The notes: generated from the sequence alone by a model not told the origin. Shown: positions 10,285-20,918, numbered from the stretch's first letter. The stretch is DNA of 64,000 nucleotides from Oricola sp. (GCF_022763245.1 NZ_JALEGV010000014.1:310001-374000), one strand, 5' to 3'. Translations and numbers: made by a program.

Positions 10285-11820
10285 TCAGCGTTTTCTTACC
10301 CAAGGCGCGCGCGTGCGGCCGATCCGCATCGCCACGGTCTTCACCTCGAGAAACTCCTCCAGGCCGTATGGCCCGATCTCCCGTCCCTGTCCGGACTGTT
10401 TCATTCCGCCGAAGGTCATTTCGGGGAACCCGTCCATCCAGGTGTTCGTCCAGATGGTGCCGGCGCGCGTGCGCCGCGCGAAGTCCAGGCAGGTATGGAC
10501 ATTGTCGCTCCATATGCCGGCCGACAGGCCATAGGATGCGTCATTGGCAAGCGCGATCGCGTCGTCGGCGTTTTTGAAGGTGAGCACCGACAGGACCGGG
10601 CCGAACACCTCCTCGCGCGCGATCGCCATCTCCGGGCGGACGCCGGCGATCACGGTCGGCTGGTAGAACTGGCCGTCGAGCCCCGGGACCGACAGCACGC
10701 CGCCGCCGAGACAGACATTGGCGCCTTCGGCGACCGCCTGGCGGACATAGGTGTCGATCTTGGCCTGGTGCTCCGGCGTGACGATCGCGCCGACCTGCGT
10801 CGCCGGGTCCAGCGGATCGCCGAAGGCCACGTCGCGCGACAGTTCGACGACGCGCGCGATGAATGCGTCGGCGATGTCCTCGTGCACGATGATGCGGCTC
10901 GACGAATTGCAGCACTGGCCGACATTGAAATAGATGCCGAAGGTGACGGCGTCGGCGGCGCTTTCCAGGTCGGCGTCGGGGAAGATCACCTGCGGGTTCT
11001 TGCCGCCGAGCTCCAGCGCCACCTTCTTCAGCGTCGCGGCGGCCGAAGCCGTGATCGACTTTCCGACGGCGGTGGAACCCGTGAAGGTCACCATGTCGAC
11101 GTCCGCATGGGTCGTCATCAGGCTGCCCACCGGCTGGCCGTAACCGAGCACGATGTTGACGACGCCGGCCGGCAGGCCGGCCTCGATCAGCAATTCGCCC
11201 ATCATCACAGTGGTCGAGGGCGTCATTTCCGACGGTTTGACGACGCAGGTGCAGCCCGCGGCCAGCGCGAAGGGCAGCTTCTGGCTCAGGATCCAGAACG
11301 GGAAGTTCCACGGCGTGATGATCGAGACGACGCCGATCGGCTCCTTCAGCACGACCCCGAGCATGTCCTCGCCCAGAGTGTTGTGGCTGTCGCCATGCAG
11401 CGTGCGGGCAAGCGAGGCGGCATAGCGCCAGAGATCGGCCGCGCCCGACACCTCGCCGCGCGACTGGGTGATCGGCTTGCCGCTCTCCAGCGTCTCGATC
11501 AGCGCCATGCGCTCGACATTGGCCTCGATCAGGTCGGCGACCTTGAGCATCACGGCCGCGCGTTCCTTGCCCGAGATGCGGCTCCAGACGCCGCTCTCGA
11601 AGGCGGCGCGCGCCGCCGCGATGGCCGCGTTGGTCTCGTCTTCGCCGCCCTTGGCCGCACGGCTCACGACGACGCCATGCGCCGGCGAAACGCGTTCGAC
11701 CGTCTCGCCGCCGGCGCTGTCGCGCCATTCGCCGGCGATCAGGTGGCGGGCGACGAAGGGATCGGCGGGAATGCCCGACGGGTCGAATGCGGAGATGAGG
11801 TTGAGGTCGTGCGTCGTCAT
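10285..11820 (-). CDS. Aldehyde dehydrogenase family protein
   Basis: A 511-residue NAD(P)-dependent aldehyde dehydrogenase of normal family length. The catalytic cysteine is C303 in GQCCNSSSR (followed by a second Cys, 304), the general-base region is [11 protein letters not shown] (about 268-278), and TPWNFP (about 167) is present. The start at 11820 lies just after the stop of the enoyl-CoA hydratase gene (11823). It would oxidise an aldehyde, for example one produced by the GMC alcohol dehydrogenase, to a carboxylic acid that the CoA-transferase can activate. That ordering is inference from the operon. Confidence 0.93.
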   Translation of the reverse strand: MTTHDLNLISAFDPSGIPADPFVARHLIAGEWRDSAGGETVERVSPAHGVVVSRAAKGGEDETNAAIAAARAAFESGVWSRISGKERAAVMLKVADLIEANVERMALIETLESGKPITQSRGEVSGAADLWRYAASLARTLHGDSHNTLGEDMLGVVLKEPIGVVSIITPWNFPFWILSQKLPFALAAGCTCVVKPSEMTPSTTVMMGELLIEAGLPAGVVNIVLGYGQPVGSLMTTHADVDMVTFTGSTAVGKSITASAAATLKKVALELGGKNPQVIFPDADLESAADAVTFGIYFNVGQCCNSSSRIIVHEDIADAFIARVVELSRDVAFGDPLDPATQVGAIVTPEHQAKIDTYVRQAVAEGANVCLGGGVLSVPGLDGQFYQPTVIAGVRPEMAIAREEVFGPVLSVLTFKNADDAIALANDASYGLSAGIWSDNVHTCLDFARRTRAGTIWTNTWMDGFPEMTFGGMKQSGQGREIGPYGLEEFLEVKTVAMRIGRTRAPWVRKR

Positions 11821-11822
11821 GC

Positions 11823-12590
11823 TCAGTTGCCCGGGAATTGCGGTTTGCGCTTGGCGCGGAAGGCGGCGACGCCCTCGGCCTTGTCGGCGCTGGCGGCGAT
11901 CATGCCGCTGCCCAGCGCCTCGACCATCGCGGCACGGTCTTCGCCGGCGGCCGCGTGGATCATGTATTTCGCCACTTCGGCGGCGCGGGGCGACGCGCCG
12001 AGCGTCGCCTCGGCGATGGCGCGGGCCGCGGCCCGCGGGTCGTCGGCGATTTCGGCCACATAGCCGAGCGCCAGCGCCCGTTCGGCGGAGATTCGTCGGC
12101 CGAACACCGCCATTTCCTTGATCACCGGTTCGGGCAGCAGCCGCGCCAGGCGCTGCGTGCCGGACCAGCCCGGCACGATGCCGACGCCTGCCTCGGGCAG
12201 CGACAGGGTTGCGGTCGGGGCGATGACGCGCAGATCGCAGGCCGAGGCCAGCTCCAGCCCGCCGCCGAAGGCGTGGCCGGAGATTGCCGCCACGGTCGGC
12301 TTGGAAAGGCGTGCGAGACGGTCGAAAATCCGGTGACCGTCCCGCACCCAGTGCCTGGCGAATTCGGCGGGAGGCAGTTCCGACCAGGCAGTGATGTCCG
12401 CGCCCGCGCAAAAGGCGCGGTCGCCCTCGGCGGTGAGGATCACCGCGCGCACCGTGGCGTCGCGTTCCAGCGCGGCGCAATGGGCGTCCAGCGCTTCCAG
12501 CATCGGCACGGTGAGGGCGTTCAGTTTCGACGGGTTGTCGAGGCGCAATTCCGCGACCGGCCCGTCGACCAGGAGGTGCAGCGCGCTCAT
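11823..12590 (-). CDS. Enoyl-CoA hydratase/isomerase family protein
   Basis: A 255-residue crotonase-fold protein. The oxyanion-hole segments are GDRAFCAGADITAWSEL (about 60-76) and SGHAFGGGLELASACDLRV (about 105-123), with a catalytic-type acidic residue in LPEAGVGIVPGWSGTQRL (about 134-151). It hydrates an enoyl-CoA or performs a related isomerisation or hydrolysis. The start at 12590 overlaps the end of the CoA-transferase gene (12587) by ATGA, so the two are translationally coupled: activation to a CoA ester followed by hydration. Confidence 0.92.
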   Translation of the reverse strand: MSALHLLVDGPVAELRLDNPSKLNALTVPMLEALDAHCAALERDATVRAVILTAEGDRAFCAGADITAWSELPPAEFARHWVRDGHRIFDRLARLSKPTVAAISGHAFGGGLELASACDLRVIAPTATLSLPEAGVGIVPGWSGTQRLARLLPEPVIKEMAVFGRRISAERALALGYVAEIADDPRAAARAIAEATLGASPRAAEVAKYMIHAAAGEDRAAMVEALGSGMIAASADKAEGVAAFRAKRKPQFPGN

Positions 12591-14158
12591 GGCGTCCACC
12601 CCATCGGCGCGTTCGACAGAAGCGCTCTCGGCATGGTCACGGCATTCGGCGCGACCTGCACCCGGCCGCGCGAGGCGGCGACGATGTCGGTCTCGGGAAC
12701 GATGCCCGGCATGATCTCGGTGGCGACGAGGCCTTCGTCGCCGAGGCGCATGACGCAGCGCTCGGTGATGTAGAGGACCTCCTGGCCCTGCGCGCGGGCA
12801 CGCTTGCCGGAGAAGGTCACGTGTTCGACGGTTTCCACCATCTTGGTGAATTTGCCGGGACGCTCGACCGTCACGCCGTCCTCGGTCAGCGCGATCGCCG
12901 CGCCGGCCTCGAACCAGCCGGAGAAGACGATCTTCTTCGCATGGGCGGTGATGTCGACGAAGCCGCCGCAGCCCGCGGTCAGATAGGGCTTCTTGCCGAG
13001 CTTGGAGACGTTGACGTTGCCTTCGACGTCCACCTCGAGGAAGGAGAGGAAGGACATGTCGAAGCCGGCGCCCTGGAAATAGATGAATTGCTGCGGCGAC
13101 GGCACGAAGGCGTCGGCGTTCGACGCGCAGCCGAAGGCGAAGCCGGTGAGCGGCATGCCGCCGACGGCGCCCTGCTCGATCGCCCAGGTCACGGCCTCGG
13201 GATGGCCTTCCTCCAGCAGGATGCGCGGCACCATGGCGCTGATGCCGAAGCCGAGATTGGCCGTCATGCCGCGCTTCAGTTCCATCGCGGCGCGCCTCGC
13301 GATGACCTTCTCCACGCCGTGCTCGGCCAGCGTGAAGCTCGACCACGGGCGCATGATCTGGCCGGAAATCGCCGGGTCGTAGGGCGTTTCGCAGGTCTGT
13401 TTCTGGTCGGCGTCGATGACGACGAGATCGACCAGGTGACCGGGCACGCGCACGTCGTGCGGCCGCAGGCTGCCCGATGCGGTCACGCGCTCGACCTGGG
13501 CGATGACGATGCCGCCGTGATTGCGCACCGCGATCGCCTGTTCGAGCCCGCCGAGATAGGCGCCTTCATGCTCGTAGGTCAGGTTGCCGCGCTCGTCGGC
13601 CGTGGTGGCGCGCAGGATGCAGATGTCCGGCACGATGTTGGGGAAGTGCAGCCAGGTCTCTCCGGCGAAATCGACGCGCGAGACGATCGGTCCGTCGGCG
13701 CCCTTGGCGTTCATCGCGCAGCCTTCGCGGATCGGGTCGACGAAGGTTTCCAGGCCGATCTTCGTCAGCACGCCCGGGCGCCGCGCCGCCGCCTCGCGAT
13801 GCATGTCGAACAGGATGCCGGACGGCACGTTGTAGGCCGCGACCCGTTCCTCGACGATCATCTTCCAGATTTCGGGCATGGGCAGGTTGGACGGACCGGA
13901 CGGATAGGAGCCGGCCAGGATGCGCGTCAGCAGGCCGTCGCGGGCGATGTGGTCGATACCCTTGACGCCGTACATGTCGCCGGCGGCGATGGGGTGCAGC
14001 GTGGTCAGGCCGCGCGGATGGCCTTCGGCCTCGAAGCGCTCGCCGATCGCCTTCAACACGAGGTCGGGGCAGCCGAGCGCCGAGGACGACGAGACCGTCA
14101 CCACCGCGCCGTCGGGTATGCGTGACGCCGCTTCCGCCGCGCTGACCAGCTTGCTCAC
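12587..14158 (-). CDS. Acyl-CoA:acetate/3-ketoacid CoA-transferase, fused alpha-beta subunits
   Basis: A 523-residue class I CoA-transferase with both halves in one chain, like YdiF or propionate CoA-transferase. The catalytic glutamate region is TWAIEQGAVGGMP (about residues 355-367), preceded by the glycine-rich LGFGISAMVPRIL. The GTG start at 14158 is supported by a GGAGA ribosome site 7 nt upstream and by a GTGA overlap with the Gfo/Idh gene stop (14155). It moves CoA from a donor such as acetyl-CoA or succinyl-CoA to the carboxylate made by the pathway. It shows that the substrate is ultimately processed as a CoA thioester. Confidence 0.92.
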   Translation of the reverse strand: MSKLVSAAEAASRIPDGAVVTVSSSSALGCPDLVLKAIGERFEAEGHPRGLTTLHPIAAGDMYGVKGIDHIARDGLLTRILAGSYPSGPSNLPMPEIWKMIVEERVAAYNVPSGILFDMHREAAARRPGVLTKIGLETFVDPIREGCAMNAKGADGPIVSRVDFAGETWLHFPNIVPDICILRATTADERGNLTYEHEGAYLGGLEQAIAVRNHGGIVIAQVERVTASGSLRPHDVRVPGHLVDLVVIDADQKQTCETPYDPAISGQIMRPWSSFTLAEHGVEKVIARRAAMELKRGMTANLGFGISAMVPRILLEEGHPEAVTWAIEQGAVGGMPLTGFAFGCASNADAFVPSPQQFIYFQGAGFDMSFLSFLEVDVEGNVNVSKLGKKPYLTAGCGGFVDITAHAKKIVFSGWFEAGAAIALTEDGVTVERPGKFTKMVETVEHVTFSGKRARAQGQEVLYITERCVMRLGDEGLVATEIMPGIVPETDIVAASRGRVQVAPNAVTMPRALLSNAPMGWTP

Positions 14159-15162
14159 TTCGCGTCTCCGTAGTCGACAGTCTGGCGGACGCCGCTCAGC
14201 GCGGCCTCGCGCACGGCAAGCGCGACGGCCAGCGATTTCACGCCGTCCCATCCGGTCGCCGCGGGCTGGCCCCTGCCGGCCACCGCCTCGGCAAAGAGGC
14301 GCACGCCCTCCACGTAGAGATCGTGATCGTCGAACGGGACGGCCTCGCGTCCTTCCGCGGTCACGAGTTCGATCTCGCCGACGGGGTTCTGGGTCATCAC
14401 GCCGCGCGCGAAGATCGACCCTTCGGTGCCGTGCACCTCGACGCCGCTTCCGGCGAAGGGGTGGGTGAAGCTCTCATGGCTCATCACCATCGCGCCCGAG
14501 GGCATCGACCAGACCGACATCGCCGAATCCTCGACGCCCTGGCCGAGGCCGGTCTCGCCGATCTGCCCGACCACGGTTTCGGGATCCTCGCCGAGCAGGA
14601 AGCGCGTGACGTCGGCGTCGTGGACGGTGATGTCCGGGGTGACGCCGCCGCCGGCTTCGGCCGCTTTGATGCGCCAGCCCTGCAGGTTCTCCGGCAGGTA
14701 GACCGCGTGATGGACGCGCAGCGACAGGACCCGGCCGACGCGACCCTGCGCGATCAGGTCGCGGACGGCGCGGTGGCTGCCCGAGCAGCGCAGATGGTGG
14801 TTCGTGGCGAACACGACGCCGGCTGTTTCCGCCGCCCGCACCATCGCGGCGGCATCGGCCAGCGTCATGGCGAGCGGCTTCTCGCAGAGCACGTGCTTGC
14901 CGGCGTCGATCGCCGCCATGGCCTGTGCGAAGTGCTTCTCGTTGGTGGTGGAGATGTAGACGGCGTCGACGGACGCGTCGGCGAGCGCCGTGTCGAGATC
15001 CGTGCCCGAGGTCGCGATGCCATGGGTTTCGGCATAGGCCGCGCCGCGCTCGGCGGAGCCGCTGACCACGCGAACGACCTCGCCGTCGGGCTGCGCCCGC
15101 ATTGCCCGGATCATGTATTGAGCAGCGATCGTGCTTGCACCGATGAGCGCCCAGCGCATCAT
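14155..15162 (-). CDS. Gfo/Idh/MocA family oxidoreductase
   Basis: A 335-residue NAD(P)-dependent sugar dehydrogenase-like protein: Rossmann N-terminus (GASTIAAQYMIRAM, about 7-20), the family motif CEKPLAMTLADA (about 92-103) and a C-terminal alpha/beta substrate domain. It is the first gene of the operon, starting ATGATG after the ribosome site GGGGAGG. Relatives oxidise inositols, glycosides or acetamido sugars, and some act in 3-keto-glycoside deglycosylation with GMC oxidases. It is 24 bp downstream of the overlapping promoter/operator region. The substrate is undetermined. Confidence 0.92.
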   Translation of the reverse strand: MMRWALIGASTIAAQYMIRAMRAQPDGEVVRVVSGSAERGAAYAETHGIATSGTDLDTALADASVDAVYISTTNEKHFAQAMAAIDAGKHVLCEKPLAMTLADAAAMVRAAETAGVVFATNHHLRCSGSHRAVRDLIAQGRVGRVLSLRVHHAVYLPENLQGWRIKAAEAGGGVTPDITVHDADVTRFLLGEDPETVVGQIGETGLGQGVEDSAMSVWSMPSGAMVMSHESFTHPFAGSGVEVHGTEGSIFARGVMTQNPVGEIELVTAEGREAVPFDDHDLYVEGVRLFAEAVAGRGQPAATGWDGVKSLAVALAVREAALSGVRQTVDYGDAK

Positions 15163-15178
15163 CCATCCTCCCCTGAAC

Positions 15179-15221
15179 TGGAACGTTCCAATTCATACTG
15201 GAACGTTCCAATTCCTGTCAA
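15179..15221 (-). promoter_or_regulatory. Operon promoter with two LacI-type operators
   Basis: Read on the minus strand: a perfect -35 TTGACA (15221-15216), 18-bp spacer, and -10 TATGAA (15197-15192). The 12-bp perfect palindrome TGGAACGTTCCA occurs twice, inside the spacer (15199-15210) and just past the -10 (15179-15190), exactly 20 bp apart, that is on the same helix face. Both are embedded in an 18-bp direct repeat (15177-15194 and 15197-15214). A repressor on either site would block RNA polymerase. The likely ligand-responsive protein is the LacI regulator at 4-1014. Confidence 0.85.
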
Positions 15222-15461
15222 GGCGATTTCCACAGGAAGCTGACCCTTCGCCGGAAACGAAATGAAACCGGGCTTACGCAGGGGAAAATGCAGCATCGAT
15301 AACGCGATAATGCGGCGTGTCACATTTTGTGCGCAAAGCTCCCCTGTAATGGTCCCAACACCGGTCGCCGTGGCGCAATCGTGCGACGATCGAATGCTTG
15401 CCGCTTATGACAGGACCAGCGCGAGGCTGCCTCCTGTCCTGACCAGGGGAGGTCCGTCACT

Positions 15462-18400
15462 GTGATCAAGCGCGCACTCTTTCTTGCCCTGTCCGCTCTC
15501 GTATCGAGCCTTCTTGCGGTGAATCTCGCCGCCGCCCAACAGGACGGGCGCCGGGCCATCGTCAGCCAGGACGGTGACTATTACGGCTTCGACATTTCGA
15601 CGGCGAAGGACGTCAGTCTGGACCAGTGCCAGACGCTGTGCCTGTCCAACGGCAGCTGCCGGGCCTTCACCTACAACGCCAAGGTCAACTGGTGTTTCCT
15701 CAAATCCGACTTCGGCCGGCTGCAGCCTTCCCCCGGCTCGATCGCCGGTCGCGTCGTCGGAAACGGATCGGAACCGGATCTCGGCGCGCCCCGCGAACTG
15801 ACGTTCGCCAGCGGCTACACGACGCTCGCCACCAATTACCGCAGCAATCTCATCGCCGCCCTGCCGGCCAATTTCGCTGACAGCGTCGGGGCCCTGTCGG
15901 CGCAGGGCGAGGCGGCCGCGCGATCCGGCGATCCGCGCACCGCGCTGGCCAAGTTCGGCCTCGCCGCCGCGCTCGCGCCGGAAGACTCCGCCTCCTGGGC
16001 GGGCATAGCGCGGGCCGCGATGGCCATCGACGCGCAGTCGAACGAGCGCCGCAAGCTGCGCGAGACCGCCGCTGCCGCCGCCTTCAACGCCTACCAGACC
16101 TCGCGGACCCTCTCGAACCGCGCCGACGCGCTGGCCCTGATGGGACGCGCCTTCGAGGCGATGACCGACGGACGGCCCGCCATCGAAGCCTACAAGGCGA
16201 GCTTGGAACTGGCCGATTCCGCCGAGATCCGCGACGCCTATGCCGCCGCGCGCAGCCGCTACGGCTTCCGCATGCTCGAACACACGGTCGACGCCGAGGC
16301 GGCGACGCCGCGCGCCTGCGTGCAGTTCTCCGAAGACCTCGCCGCCGCCGACTTCTCCAGCTTCGTCACGCTGGACGGCGCGTCGCCGCAGTCGCTCGTC
16401 GTCAACAGCCGCGAGATCTGCATCGACGGTCTCGATCATGGCGGCCGCTACCGCATCACGCTGCGCGCCGGCCTGCCGTCGAAGATCGGCGAGGTGCTGG
16501 AAAAGCCGGTGGCGCTCAACATCTTCGTGCCGGACCGCCAGCCGAGCCTGCGCTTCACCGGCGACAATTTCGTGCTGCCGGGCACCGCGCGCCGCGGCAT
16601 TCCGATCATCTCGGTCAACACCGACAAGGCCGATATCGAGCTCTATCGCGTCGGCGATCGCGGCCTCGCCCGGGCCCTGGCCGAGGAGCGTTTCCTGACG
16701 CAGCTGCGCGGCTATTCGCTGGAACAGATCCGCGCCGAGATCGGCGAGCCTGTCTGGAAAGGCGAGATCGACATCCGCAACGAGCTGAACAAGGAAGTCA
16801 CCACCAGCTTCCCGGTCGACGAGGCCGTGCCGCAGCGCAAGCCGGGCGTCTATGTGATGACGGCCAAGGCGGCGGGCGACCGCAGCGACTACTGGGATCC
16901 GAAGGCCACGCAATGGTTCGTTGTCTCCGACATCGGGCTGACGACGTTTACCGGCGAGGACGGGCTGACCGTCTTTGCCCGGTCGCTCGGCGGTGCGCAG
17001 CCGATCGACGGCGTGGCGCTGACCCTGATCGCGCGCAACAACGAGGTGCTGGGCGAAGTGGTGACCGATGCCGAGGGCATGGCGCGCTTCGAGCCGGGCC
17101 TGACGCGCGGCGAGGCCGGGCTTGAGCCCGTCGCGCTGACCGCGCAGGGCGAGGGCGACGATTTCGTCTTTCTCGACCTCGTGGAAGCGGGCTTCGACTT
17201 CTCCGACCGCGGCGTCACCGGCCGTCCGGCCGCGGGCGCGCTCGACGTGTTCGCCTGGACGGAACGCGGCATCTATCGCGCCGGCGAGACCGTGCACGCC
17301 CAGGCGCTGACGCGTGACGGCGCGGCGCGTGCCGTTGCCGACCTGCCCGTCGTGTTCATCTTCACCCGTCCCGACGGCATGGAAGACCGCCGCATCGTCT
17401 CCAGGGGCGCTGAAGCCGGCGGCCATTCGGTCGACCTGACGCTGCAGAGCAACGCGCAACGCGGCGCCTGGACGATGCGCGTCTACACCGATCCCGACGA
17501 AGAGCCGCTGGCCGAGAAGAACTTCCTGGTCGAGGATTTCGTGCCGGACCGGGCGGAATTCACGCTGACCGGCGGCGGCATGGTCATCGGCCAGCCGACG
17601 GAACTGCAGGTCGACGGACGCTTCCTCTATGGCGCGCCGGCGGCGGGTCTGACGCTGGAGGGCGATCTCTCCGTCGCCACGACGCAGAGCTGGAGCGCCT
17701 TTCCTGGCTACGTCTTCGGCCTGACCGACGAGGATGTCAGCGAGGTCGAACGCACCGAGGGGCTCTATGACCTCCCGGCGCTCGACGGGGACGGCAAGGC
17801 CGTGTTCGAGGTCGGTCTCGACGAGGCCGCTGACACGACGCGGCTCCTGACCGGAACGGTCACCGTGCGCATGCGCGAGAATGGCGGCCGGCCGGTCGAG
17901 CGGTCGCTCGCCCTCGACATCGCGCCGACCACCGAGATGATCGGCATCCGGCCGAATTTCGCCGACTTCCAGGTTCCCGAAGGCGGCACGGCCGGCTTCC
18001 AGGTGATCGCGGCCGGCACCGACGGCCGGCGCATCGACATGCAGGGCATGAAATGGTCGCTGGTGCGCGTCGAGACGCATTACCAATGGTATCGCGACGG
18101 CACCTACTGGCGCTACGAGCCGGTTGAAATGACGACCAAGATCGCCTCCGGGACGATCGACGTCACCGCCGACGACGCGGGCACCATTTCCGCGCCCGTC
18201 GACTGGGGCCGCTACCGCCTTGACGTCTCGTCGCCCGATGTAGCCGGACCGATTTCGAGCGTCGAGTTCCATGCCGGCTACTATGTCGAGGCTTCGTCGA
18301 CCGACACGCCCGACGGGCTGGAGATCGCGCTCGACAAGGGCAAATACGCGCCCGGCGAGACGGCGAAGCTCAAGATCTCGCCGCGCTTTGCCGGCGAGGC

Positions 18401-20918
18401 GCTGATCACGGTCGGCTCCGAGCGGCTGCTCGCGACCTTCTCGGCCTCCGTGCCGGAAGGCGGGACGACCGTCGACATTCCGGTCAGCGCCGACTGGGGC
18501 GCGGGCGCCTATGTGACCGCCACGCTTTTCCGGCCGGGTGACGCGGAGAAGACGCGCATGCCGATGCGCGCCATCGGCGTCAAATGGCTGGGCGTCGATC
18601 CGGGCGAGCGGGCGCTTGCCGTCACGCTTGATGCGCCGGAGCGCATCGAACCCAACTCGACCCTGACGGTTCCGGTCTCCGTGGCCGGGCTGAAGGCGGG
18701 CGAGGAGGCCTATGTCACGCTGGCCGCCATCGATGTCGGCATTCTCAACCTGACGCGCCACGAGCCGCCGGCGCCGGAAGGCTGGTATTTCGGCCAGCGC
18801 CGTCTCGGCCTGGAGATGCGCGACCTCTACGGCCGGCTCATCGATGGCTCGGCCGGCGAGATGGGCAAGCTGCGCACCGGCGGCGACGGCATGGGGCTGC
18901 GTCCCAATGGCAGCCCTCCGACCGAGAAGCTGCTGGCGCTCTATTCGGGCATCGTGCGGCTCGACGCCGACGGCAAGGCGACCGTCAGTTTCGACGTGCC
19001 GCAGTTCAACGGCACGGCACGGCTGATGGCGGTTGCCTGGTCGGGCGAGGGCGTCGGCCACGGCACGCAGGACGTGATCATCCGCGATCCGGTGGTCATC
19101 ATGGCCAGCACGCCGCGCTTCATGGCGGTGGGCGACACGACGCAGATGCTGGTCGAACTCGCCAACACCGACGGGCCGGCGGGCGACTACGAGCTCAGCA
19201 TCGCGCCGAGCGAGGAACTGTCCGCCAGCGTCCAGACGATGACCGTCGCGCTTGCCTCGGGCGCCCGCGAGTCCGTGCGGCTGCAGCTTTCCGCCGAAGA
19301 GATCGGCAGCGGCACGGTCACCGTGCGGCTCGCCCATGCCGACGGGATTGCGCTGGCGGCCACCCGCTACGTTCCGGTGCGTGCCGAGACCCTGCCGGTC
19401 ACGACGCGCATGGAGGTGCCGCTCGCGGCCAATGGCGGCGCGATTTCCATCGACCGGGAATTGCTGGCCGCCAGCATCCTCGACGGGGCGTCCGTCTCCG
19501 TCGGCGTGTCGCGCGACACGGCCTTCGACATCCCGTCCTTGCTGATGACGCTCGACCGGTACCCCTATGGTTGCGCCGAGCAGACCACGAGCCGGGCCCT
19601 GCCGCTGCTCTATGTCTCGCAGCTGGCGCGCAATGCGGGCCTGCCGGACGATCCGGACCTTGCCAAGCGCATCCAGGGCGCGATCGACCGGGTCTTGAAC
19701 TACCAGTCCTCCTCCGGCAGCTTCGGGCTGTGGGGTCCCGGCGGCGGCGACGAATGGCTCGACGCTTATGTCACGGATTTCCTCACCCGGGCGCGCGAGC
19801 AGGGCTACGACGTGCCGGAACAGGCGATGATGCAGGCGCTGGACAATCTCCAGAACACGCTCGCCTATTCCAGCGACCTGGCCTCGCAGGGCAGCGAGAT
19901 CGCCTATGCGCTCTATGTCCTGGCGCGCAACCGGCGGGCCTCGCTTACCGATCTGCGCTACTATTCGGAAACCCAGATCGACGCGTTCAAGAGTCCGATG
20001 TCGCGTGCGCAGCTCGGCGCGAGCCTGGCGCTCTACGGCGACCAAACAGGCGCGGAAAACGCGTTCAGTTCGGCGCTGACGCTGGCGCGGGCCACCGGGC
20101 CGCAATCGGTCTGGCGGACGGATTACGGTTCGCGGCTGCGTGACGGGGCGGCCATGCTGGCGCTGGCCGCCGAGACCCAACCTTCCGTTTCCTCGGTCGA
20201 GGAAATGATCGGCTACGTCTCCGGCATCCGCAAATCGACGCGCTGGACCTCGACGCAGGACGAGGCCTGGATGCTGCTCGCCGCCCGCGCGCTCGCGGCC
20301 GACGAGAACGGCATCGATCTCGACGTCAACGGCACGACCCATGACGGGCCGTTCGCCGAGCGCGTCGAGGGATCGCTGCTCGTAACAGCGCCGATCCGCG
20401 TGACCAATCGCGGTGACAACCCGGTCGACGTGACGATCACCACGGTCGCCGCGCCGAAGCAGCCGCTGCCGGCCGGCGGCGACGGCTTTGCCATCCAGCG
20501 CCGCTACTATTCGCTGGAGGGCGAGGAGGTCAGCGTCACGGAGGTCAAGCAGAACGAGCGCTATGTCGTCGTCCTGACGGTGAACGAGCTCAACGCCTGG
20601 CCGTCGCGGATCCTCGTCACGGACCTGCTGCCGGCGGGCTTCGAGATCGACAATCCGAACATCGTCGGATCGGCCGAACTGACCAACTTCCCGTGGCTCG
20701 GCAACGTCTCCTACGCCCATAGCGAGTATCGCGACGACCGCTTCGTCGCCGCGTTCAACCGCTCGGGCCGGGGCGACCGGGAGTTCTCGTTCGCCTATGT
20801 CGTGCGCGCGGTGACGCCGGGCAACTACGCCCATCCGGCCGCCAGCGTTGAGGACATGTACCGGCCCGGCCTGTCGGCGCGCACGGCGACCGGCCGCATG
20901 CTGGTGACCGCCGAGTGA
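15462..20918 (+). CDS. Bacterial alpha-2-macroglobulin with PAN domain and intact thioester
   Basis: An 1818-residue secreted protein. A signal peptide (about 1-25, no lipobox cysteine, unlike the E. coli lipoprotein YfhM) is followed by a PAN/Apple-like cysteine domain (about 30-95), then MG-type beta domains and the C-terminal alpha-helical thioester domain. The thioester motif CAEQ is intact at C1371-Q1374 (YGCAEQTTSR). Bacterial A2Ms are thought to trap attacking proteases in the periplasm. The GTG start follows GGGGAGG at 9 nt. The gene ends in a GTGA overlap with PBP1C, the classic A2M-pbpC pair that repairs peptidoglycan after envelope attack. Confidence 0.93.
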   Translation: MIKRALFLALSALVSSLLAVNLAAAQQDGRRAIVSQDGDYYGFDISTAKDVSLDQCQTLCLSNGSCRAFTYNAKVNWCFLKSDFGRLQPSPGSIAGRVVGNGSEPDLGAPRELTFASGYTTLATNYRSNLIAALPANFADSVGALSAQGEAAARSGDPRTALAKFGLAAALAPEDSASWAGIARAAMAIDAQSNERRKLRETAAAAAFNAYQTSRTLSNRADALALMGRAFEAMTDGRPAIEAYKASLELADSAEIRDAYAAARSRYGFRMLEHTVDAEAATPRACVQFSEDLAAADFSSFVTLDGASPQSLVVNSREICIDGLDHGGRYRITLRAGLPSKIGEVLEKPVALNIFVPDRQPSLRFTGDNFVLPGTARRGIPIISVNTDKADIELYRVGDRGLARALAEERFLTQLRGYSLEQIRAEIGEPVWKGEIDIRNELNKEVTTSFPVDEAVPQRKPGVYVMTAKAAGDRSDYWDPKATQWFVVSDIGLTTFTGEDGLTVFARSLGGAQPIDGVALTLIARNNEVLGEVVTDAEGMARFEPGLTRGEAGLEPVALTAQGEGDDFVFLDLVEAGFDFSDRGVTGRPAAGALDVFAWTERGIYRAGETVHAQALTRDGAARAVADLPVVFIFTRPDGMEDRRIVSRGAEAGGHSVDLTLQSNAQRGAWTMRVYTDPDEEPLAEKNFLVEDFVPDRAEFTLTGGGMVIGQPTELQVDGRFLYGAPAAGLTLEGDLSVATTQSWSAFPGYVFGLTDEDVSEVERTEGLYDLPALDGDGKAVFEVGLDEAADTTRLLTGTVTVRMRENGGRPVERSLALDIAPTTEMIGIRPNFADFQVPEGGTAGFQVIAAGTDGRRIDMQGMKWSLVRVETHYQWYRDGTYWRYEPVEMTTKIASGTIDVTADDAGTISAPVDWGRYRLDVSSPDVAGPISSVEFHAGYYVEASSTDTPDGLEIALDKGKYAPGETAKLKISPRFAGEALITVGSERLLATFSASVPEGGTTVDIPVSADWGAGAYVTATLFRPGDAEKTRMPMRAIGVKWLGVDPGERALAVTLDAPERIEPNSTLTVPVSVAGLKAGEEAYVTLAAIDVGILNLTRHEPPAPEGWYFGQRRLGLEMRDLYGRLIDGSAGEMGKLRTGGDGMGLRPNGSPPTEKLLALYSGIVRLDADGKATVSFDVPQFNGTARLMAVAWSGEGVGHGTQDVIIRDPVVIMASTPRFMAVGDTTQMLVELANTDGPAGDYELSIAPSEELSASVQTMTVALASGARESVRLQLSAEEIGSGTVTVRLAHADGIALAATRYVPVRAETLPVTTRMEVPLAANGGAISIDRELLAASILDGASVSVGVSRDTAFDIPSLLMTLDRYPYGCAEQTTSRALPLLYVSQLARNAGLPDDPDLAKRIQGAIDRVLNYQSSSGSFGLWGPGGGDEWLDAYVTDFLTRAREQGYDVPEQAMMQALDNLQNTLAYSSDLASQGSEIAYALYVLARNRRASLTDLRYYSETQIDAFKSPMSRAQLGASLALYGDQTGAENAFSSALTLARATGPQSVWRTDYGSRLRDGAAMLALAAETQPSVSSVEEMIGYVSGIRKSTRWTSTQDEAWMLLAARALAADENGIDLDVNGTTHDGPFAERVEGSLLVTAPIRVTNRGDNPVDVTITTVAAPKQPLPAGGDGFAIQRRYYSLEGEEVSVTEVKQNERYVVVLTVNELNAWPSRILVTDLLPAGFEIDNPNIVGSAELTNFPWLGNVSYAHSEYRDDRFVAAFNRSGRGDREFSFAYVVRAVTPGNYAHPAASVEDMYRPGLSARTATGRMLVTAE

